This document shows, piece after piece, positions 6,086 through 10,087 of a stretch of 10,087 nt of DNA. Where the stretch lies: contig UQML01000045.1 in assembly GCA_900542265.1 (NCBI GenBank), forward strand, positions 1-10,087. Reading direction: 5' to 3'. The stretch comes from an uncultured Eggerthella sp. Lineage in GTDB: Bacteria > Actinomycetota > Coriobacteriia > Coriobacteriales > Eggerthellaceae. A program made the translations under genes and the position numbers. Below the pieces are notes generated by a model. It ran no database searches. It was not told the DNA's origin and saw nothing but the letters and a program-made list of their open reading frames with translations. Numbering within the stretch: the first letter of the stretch is position 1; each line of letters starts with the position of its first letter.

Positions 6086-7477
6086 GTGGCAAAAGCCTCT
6101 ACAAAATCTCCCGAAGTTGTAGAAGAAACTACAACAAAAGCATCTAAAGCAAGCCCGAAATCAAAAAGTTCTGCTTCTTCTGCCAAGAAGTCATCTAAGA
6201 AAGCTCCTGCTAAATCAACTAAAAAACCTACAACAAAAACGACTGCAAAAGCAGAATCAGCGCAAAGCGCTCCCAAAAAGGTTGATGTTTTAGTTGAAGA
6301 TGATGATCTTGATGATTTGGATGAAGAAGACATTCTTGATCAAGAGGTCGTTGAAAGTGACCTTAACGGCAATGTTGAAGAAGCCATTGATGTCAAAGAA
6401 GAAGTAAGCCTTGATGATGAGGATCTTCTTGATGGTATTCCTGAAGAAGAACTAAAGGCTACCGTTGAGATTGCTGTTCCTAAAGTGGGCGGTAAATCCA
6501 AAACAACACGTACGCGGGCACGTAAACATACAAGCGATACGTCCGTTACTCTTTTGACCGGTGATCCGGTGCGTATGTATCTCAAAGAGATTGGTAAGGT
6601 TAATCTGCTTACGGCAGCAGAAGAAATTGACCTGGCTATGAAAATTGAGGCGGGCGTTGCGGCAACAGAAGAGCTTGAAAAAGCTGAAGATGAAGGCATT
6701 GAACTTGAACGTCGTGAACGCAGACGTCTGACGCGTATTGAGCAGGTAGGTCTTGACGCAAAGCAGCAGTTAATTGAGGCAAATTTGCGTTTGGTTGTAT
6801 CTATCGCAAAGCGCTATGTTGGTCGCGGCATGTTGTTCTTGGACTTGATTCAGGAGGGCAATCTAGGCCTCATTCGTGCTGTTGAGAAGTTCGACTATAC
6901 CAAGGGTTTTAAGTTTTCCACCTATGCTACGTGGTGGATTCGTCAGGCTATTACGCGTGCGATTGCAGATCAGGCTCGTACTATTCGTATTCCTGTTCAT
7001 ATGGTTGAGACCATCAATAAATTAGTACGTATTCAACGTCAACTCCTGCAGTCTTTGGGTCGTGAACCAACCCCAGAAGAGATTGCTGAAGAGATGGGCT
7101 TAACACCTGAGCGCGTTCGTGAGATTCAAAAGATTTCTCAAGAGCCCGTATCCTTAGAGACGCCTATCGGCGAAGAGGAGGACTCTCAGCTTGGTGACTT
7201 TATTGAAGATGATGCAGCGGTAGCGCCTCCTGATGCAGCAAGCTTCACTATGCTTCAAGAGCAACTTTCTAAAACGCTTGATGGTCTTGCAGAACGTGAG
7301 CGTAAAGTAATTTCTTTGCGTTTTGGTCTTGAAGATGGTCACCCTCGTACACTCGAAGAAGTTGGGCGCGAGTTTGGTGTTACGCGCGAGCGCATCCGTC
7401 AGATTGAGTCAAAAACGCTCGCAAAGCTTCGTCATCCTTCACGTTCTCAGAAACTTAAGGACTATTTGGAAGACTAA
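6086..7477 (+). CDS. rpoD: RNA polymerase primary sigma factor RpoD/SigA
   Basis: This is the housekeeping sigma factor that directs RNA polymerase to -10/-35 promoters. Region 1.2 begins at DPVRMYLKEIGKV (160-172). Region 2 spans about 226-310, with ANLRLVVSIAKRYVGRG, DLIQEGNLGLIRAVEKFD, and the -10-reading KFSTYATWWIRQAITRAI (275-292). Region 3 follows to about 390. Region 4 has SLRFGLEDG (410-418) and the -35-reading helix-turn-helix RTLEEVGREFGVTRERIRQI (421-440), close to the C-terminus KDYLED. Residues 18-65 are Lys/Ser/Thr/Ala-rich, 71-123 strongly acidic, and 137-147 basic again. Such an N-terminus occurs in actinobacterial SigA/HrdB proteins, and region 1.1 is not recognisable. The GTG start at 6086 is supported by AGGTAGG five bases upstream. 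Regions 2 to 4 are complete, so it is the primary sigma rather than an alternative one. Confidence 0.97.
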   Translation: MAKASTKSPEVVEETTTKASKASPKSKSSASSAKKSSKKAPAKSTKKPTTKTTAKAESAQSAPKKVDVLVEDDDLDDLDEEDILDQEVVESDLNGNVEEAIDVKEEVSLDDEDLLDGIPEEELKATVEIAVPKVGGKSKTTRTRARKHTSDTSVTLLTGDPVRMYLKEIGKVNLLTAAEEIDLAMKIEAGVAATEELEKAEDEGIELERRERRRLTRIEQVGLDAKQQLIEANLRLVVSIAKRYVGRGMLFLDLIQEGNLGLIRAVEKFDYTKGFKFSTYATWWIRQAITRAIADQARTIRIPVHMVETINKLVRIQRQLLQSLGREPTPEEIAEEMGLTPERVREIQKISQEPVSLETPIGEEEDSQLGDFIEDDAAVAPPDAASFTMLQEQLSKTLDGLAERERKVISLRFGLEDGHPRTLEEVGREFGVTRERIRQIESKTLAKLRHPSRSQKLKDYLED

Positions 7478-7507
7478 ATAACAGTCTAAAACGACAGAGG
7501 TCTTTAT

Positions 7508-9793
7508 ATGACTTTTGAATTTTTTGCCACCTGCGCTGCTGGTTTCGAGACGCTTTTGGCAGATGAATTAAAGACGCTTTCAGCAAAACGCGTACGCCCT
7601 CTTAAAGGGGGCGTCGCTTTTTATGGAGACAATGCGTGCGCATATCGCATATGCCTTTGGACGCGTCTCGCATCGCGTATTTTGCGGGTAGTGGGACGAG
7701 TGGGCGCCCAAGATGCTGATGAACTCTATGATGGCGTTGTGTCGCTGCCATGGCAAGACTTTATAGGTGTTGATAAAACCATCGCTGTCTATGCTCATGG
7801 AACAAACAAGAATCTTCACAACTCAGTCTTTAGTGCGGTAAAGACAAAAGACGGTATTTGCGATGCGTTAAGAGAAATACGCGGATCGCGTCCTGATGTT
7901 GACCCAAAGCATCCTGATGTCGCTATACGGGTGACCATTCATAAAAACAAGGCAACCATCTATCTCGATTACGCGGGAGAATCGCTCCATCGACGTGGTT
8001 ATCGTGTTCAAAGTGAACAAGCAGAAGCTCCTCTTAAGGAAACACTTGCTGCTGCTATGCTTACGTGGGCAGGTTGGAAGAAGGATGCGGTATTCCCCCA
8101 GGTTTGTTATGATCCGGTCTGTGGTAGCGCGACACTGCTCTTAGAGGCTGCCATGATTGCCTGTGATATGGCACCTGGTTTGCAACGAGAACGATGGGGT
8201 TTTGAAGGATTGTGCGACTATGATCCTCGCATTCTGGATGCACTCATAGAAGAGGCTGAAGACAGGCTTGATGCTGGTCTTTGCAACGCACCACGCTTCA
8301 TTGGTTCTGATATCAATCAAGACGTGCTTGAACTTGGTCAGGCGTGTGCAAAACGCCTCGGTCTTGCTTCACTTTTCACCTTCCTGCAAGCATCATGTTC
8401 AGAGGCTGATAAGGTAGTCAGTGAGGCGTTGGGTATCAAGGTAGCTGAACTGAGCGCTTTGTCTGGCTGGATTGTTGCCAACCCTCCTTACGGACATCGC
8501 CTTCTCGCACAAGGGCTTGATGAGTTTTATGAAGCGCTTTCGCAGGGATTTCACGCGTTGCCGTCGTCATGGACGCTTGTCGCTATCACGCCTGATGAAC
8601 TTTTTGATACGCGTATTGGGTTTGACGCACAAGAAGAGATACTGCTTTATAATGGCGCACTTGAAACGCTGGTGCGTCGCTATGACTTATCACAAAGCTT
8701 TGTTGAGCACCTGACGCTCACAACGCTTGCGGGTAAAGACATTGCGGTTGAAGTGCGTTCTGGTGTTGAGCAGGCACAGCAATTTGCTGCGCGCTTACGC
8801 AAGATGATTAAAGTCCGTCGCAAATGGGCAAAGCAGCAAAAGGTCTCAGCATATCGTATCTATGATGCTGATCTTCCTGATTATGCGTTAGCGGTGGACT
8901 TATATGAGGATACACAAACAAAGCAGCCGCATCTCGTTCTTACTGAGTACAAAGCACCAGCTTATATTGATCCTCAAAAAGCGCTTCGTCGTTTTGAGGA
9001 TGCTGCAATCATTGCGCAAACTCTGCTTGATATTGCACCTGATGCACTATTTACGCGTGTGCGACAACAGGCTCGCGGCGGCTCTCAGTATTATCAAGAC
9101 GAGCGTACTAATCACGTTATTCTCGTGAAAGAACATGACTTTCTCTTTGAAGTTGATTTGGGTGCATATCTTGATACAGGGTTATTCTTGGATCACCGTA
9201 TTATGCGCCAATATCTCTATGAGCAAGCACGTGACGAGCGGTTCCTGAATCTGTTTGCCTATACCGGTACGGCAAGTGTATATGCGGCAGCAGGAGGCGC
9301 TCAATCGACAATGACGATAGACATGAGTCAAACGTATCTTGACTGGGCTGAACGCAATATGATTCGCAATCTTGAGTTAGCTGAATCTGCTGAATCAACT
9401 CAAAGTGTGCCTGTTTCTCATACCTTTTGTCGCAACAATGATTTCATTCGTGCCGATGTGCTTGCCTGGCTTGATCATGCTCATTGCGATCAAGCGCAAC
9501 ACGGAGCTTACGATCTTATATATGTTGATCCACCGACGTTTTCCAATTCAAAGACAATGGGGGAGCGCACTTGGGATATCCAGCGCGATCATGTCCGTAT
9601 CCTGACGCAACTCTATGATTTGCTGAGTACTAACGGCAAGCTTTACTTCTCGGGCAATTTGCGTAATTTTAAGCTTGATGTAACTCCACTTGAGGCGCTT
9701 GGTTATACCATCACTAATCTTACGCAAGAGACAATTCCGGTTGATTTTGAACGCAACCCTCATATTCATTTTTGCTATTTGTTGACTAAGTAA
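7508..9793 (+). CDS. rlmL: Bifunctional 23S rRNA methyltransferase RlmKL (m2G2445 and m7G2069)
   Basis: The E. coli counterpart (RlmKL, formerly YcbY, 702 residues) methylates G2445 at N2 and G2069 at N7 of 23S rRNA, using S-adenosylmethionine. This 761-residue protein resembles it from end to end. The THUMP RNA-binding domain lies within about residues 45-160. The RlmL methyltransferase has DPVCGSATLLLEAAM (202-216) and the catalytic NPPYGHRL (325-332). After a linker beginning near LRKMIKVRRKWAKQQ (430-444) comes the RlmK domain, with YLDTGLFLDHRIMRQ (554-568), LNLFAYTGTASVYAA (580-594) and DPPTFSNSK (674-682). Motif I reads GSAT where E. coli has GSGT. ATG 7508 follows AGAGG (7496-7500) at 7 bases. 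It starts 30 bases after rpoD without a terminator, so it is probably co-transcribed. Confidence 0.95.
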   Translation: MTFEFFATCAAGFETLLADELKTLSAKRVRPLKGGVAFYGDNACAYRICLWTRLASRILRVVGRVGAQDADELYDGVVSLPWQDFIGVDKTIAVYAHGTNKNLHNSVFSAVKTKDGICDALREIRGSRPDVDPKHPDVAIRVTIHKNKATIYLDYAGESLHRRGYRVQSEQAEAPLKETLAAAMLTWAGWKKDAVFPQVCYDPVCGSATLLLEAAMIACDMAPGLQRERWGFEGLCDYDPRILDALIEEAEDRLDAGLCNAPRFIGSDINQDVLELGQACAKRLGLASLFTFLQASCSEADKVVSEALGIKVAELSALSGWIVANPPYGHRLLAQGLDEFYEALSQGFHALPSSWTLVAITPDELFDTRIGFDAQEEILLYNGALETLVRRYDLSQSFVEHLTLTTLAGKDIAVEVRSGVEQAQQFAARLRKMIKVRRKWAKQQKVSAYRIYDADLPDYALAVDLYEDTQTKQPHLVLTEYKAPAYIDPQKALRRFEDAAIIAQTLLDIAPDALFTRVRQQARGGSQYYQDERTNHVILVKEHDFLFEVDLGAYLDTGLFLDHRIMRQYLYEQARDERFLNLFAYTGTASVYAAAGGAQSTMTIDMSQTYLDWAERNMIRNLELAESAESTQSVPVSHTFCRNNDFIRADVLAWLDHAHCDQAQHGAYDLIYVDPPTFSNSKTMGERTWDIQRDHVRILTQLYDLLSTNGKLYFSGNLRNFKLDVTPLEALGYTITNLTQETIPVDFERNPHIHFCYLLTK

Positions 9794-10050
9794 GCGATTC
9801 CAAAAGGCGTAAACAACCAGCAACTACATCGGCATATGTTTCTTTAAAATTACCGGTATACCAGGGGTCAGCGACATCGCGAGGGTGCTCTGTCCAGTCG
9901 AGCAACAATGATATTTTATGGGCGGGATCACCCGGATAGAATCGTTCGAGATCATAACGATTTTCTGCATCCATACCAATGAGATAATCAAAACGCTCGT
10001 AATCTTTTGGCGTGATGTGGCGCGCGGCACGACGAGTATAAGGAATGTGG
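9786..10050 (-). CDS. Low-molecular-weight protein tyrosine phosphatase, N-terminal half missing
   Basis: Read from the contig end to a TAG at 9788-9786, 87 complete genomic codons remain (HIPYTRRAAR...LLESLT). DYLIGMDAEN matches the conserved D-hxxMD-xxN stretch of the low-molecular-weight phosphatase family. DPWYTGNF corresponds to the DPYYG loop, whose Asp is the general acid in catalysis. The family is about 150-160 residues long, so about 65-70 N-terminal residues, including the CX5R phosphate-binding loop, lie outside the contig. An apparent ATG start at 10067 reading MCIRDS is entirely adapter-derived and must not be taken as the start. Its 3' end overlaps the end of rlmL by 8 bases (convergent). 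Substrates of such phosphatases vary (exopolysaccharide kinases, arginine or tyrosine phosphate) and cannot be told here. Confidence 0.92.
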
Positions 10051-10087
10051 CTGTCTCTTATACACATCTGACGCTGCCGACGAACTC
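10051..10087 (-). other. Nextera (Tn5) Read 1 adapter, reverse complement; not genomic
   Basis: Positions 10051-10083 are the reverse complement of the Nextera Read 1 transposase adapter: the 19-base mosaic end (10051-10069) followed by the Read 1 specific part. The last four bases, ACTC, would be the start of an i5 index. The final genomic base is 10050. The adapter supplies a false ATG on the minus strand at 10067. Confidence 0.97.

Noticed and set aside
6046..6333. Antisense open frame of 95 codons over the start of rpoD
   Set aside because: It mirrors the low-complexity Lys- and Asp/Glu-rich codons of rpoD, has a repetitive Ser/Phe/Ala composition and resembles no known protein.
9786..10067. 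A complete 93-residue phosphatase with start at 10067
   Set aside because: The first six codons derive from the Nextera adapter except for one base; the real gene continues beyond the contig.

Overview
The window is an almost fully coding stretch of a bacterial chromosome, with sequencing adapter at both ends. Genomic DNA runs only from about 47 to 10050. Bases 1-46 and 10051-10087 match Illumina Nextera (Tn5) library sequence. The content is mostly housekeeping genes, and no prophage, IS element, CRISPR array or RNA gene was seen. Base composition is moderately AT-rich by eye. The main sigma factor has a Lys/Ser/Thr/Ala-rich then acidic N-terminal extension, as in many Actinomycetota, and MetK carries insertions I associate with Coriobacteriia. 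An Atopobium/Olsenella-like coriobacterium is my best guess (inference, low to moderate confidence).

Left part (47-2106): a TetR-family regulator, cut off at its C-terminus by the contig end, is divergently transcribed from a 480-residue radical SAM protein with a SPASM-like C-terminal cysteine set. The 152-base intergenic region holds two short dyads that could be operators. This pair is the least understood part of the window.

Middle (2149-5970): metK (S-adenosylmethionine synthetase, TTG start) lies 42 bases after the radical SAM gene. priA (replication restart helicase) follows after an 84-base spacer with a small inverted repeat.

Right part (5971-10050): rpoD (primary sigma factor, GTG start) has a consensus -10 hexamer upstream. 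A full-length fused RlmKL 23S rRNA methyltransferase follows after 30 bases. On the opposite strand, a low-molecular-weight protein tyrosine phosphatase overlaps its end by 8 bases, and its active-site half is missing beyond the contig end.

Working together: MetK makes the S-adenosylmethionine that both the radical SAM enzyme and RlmKL consume. The tight radical SAM-metK spacing suggests co-transcription, possibly under the TetR regulator. The plus-strand genes from 664 to 9793 have no recognisable intrinsic terminator between them.
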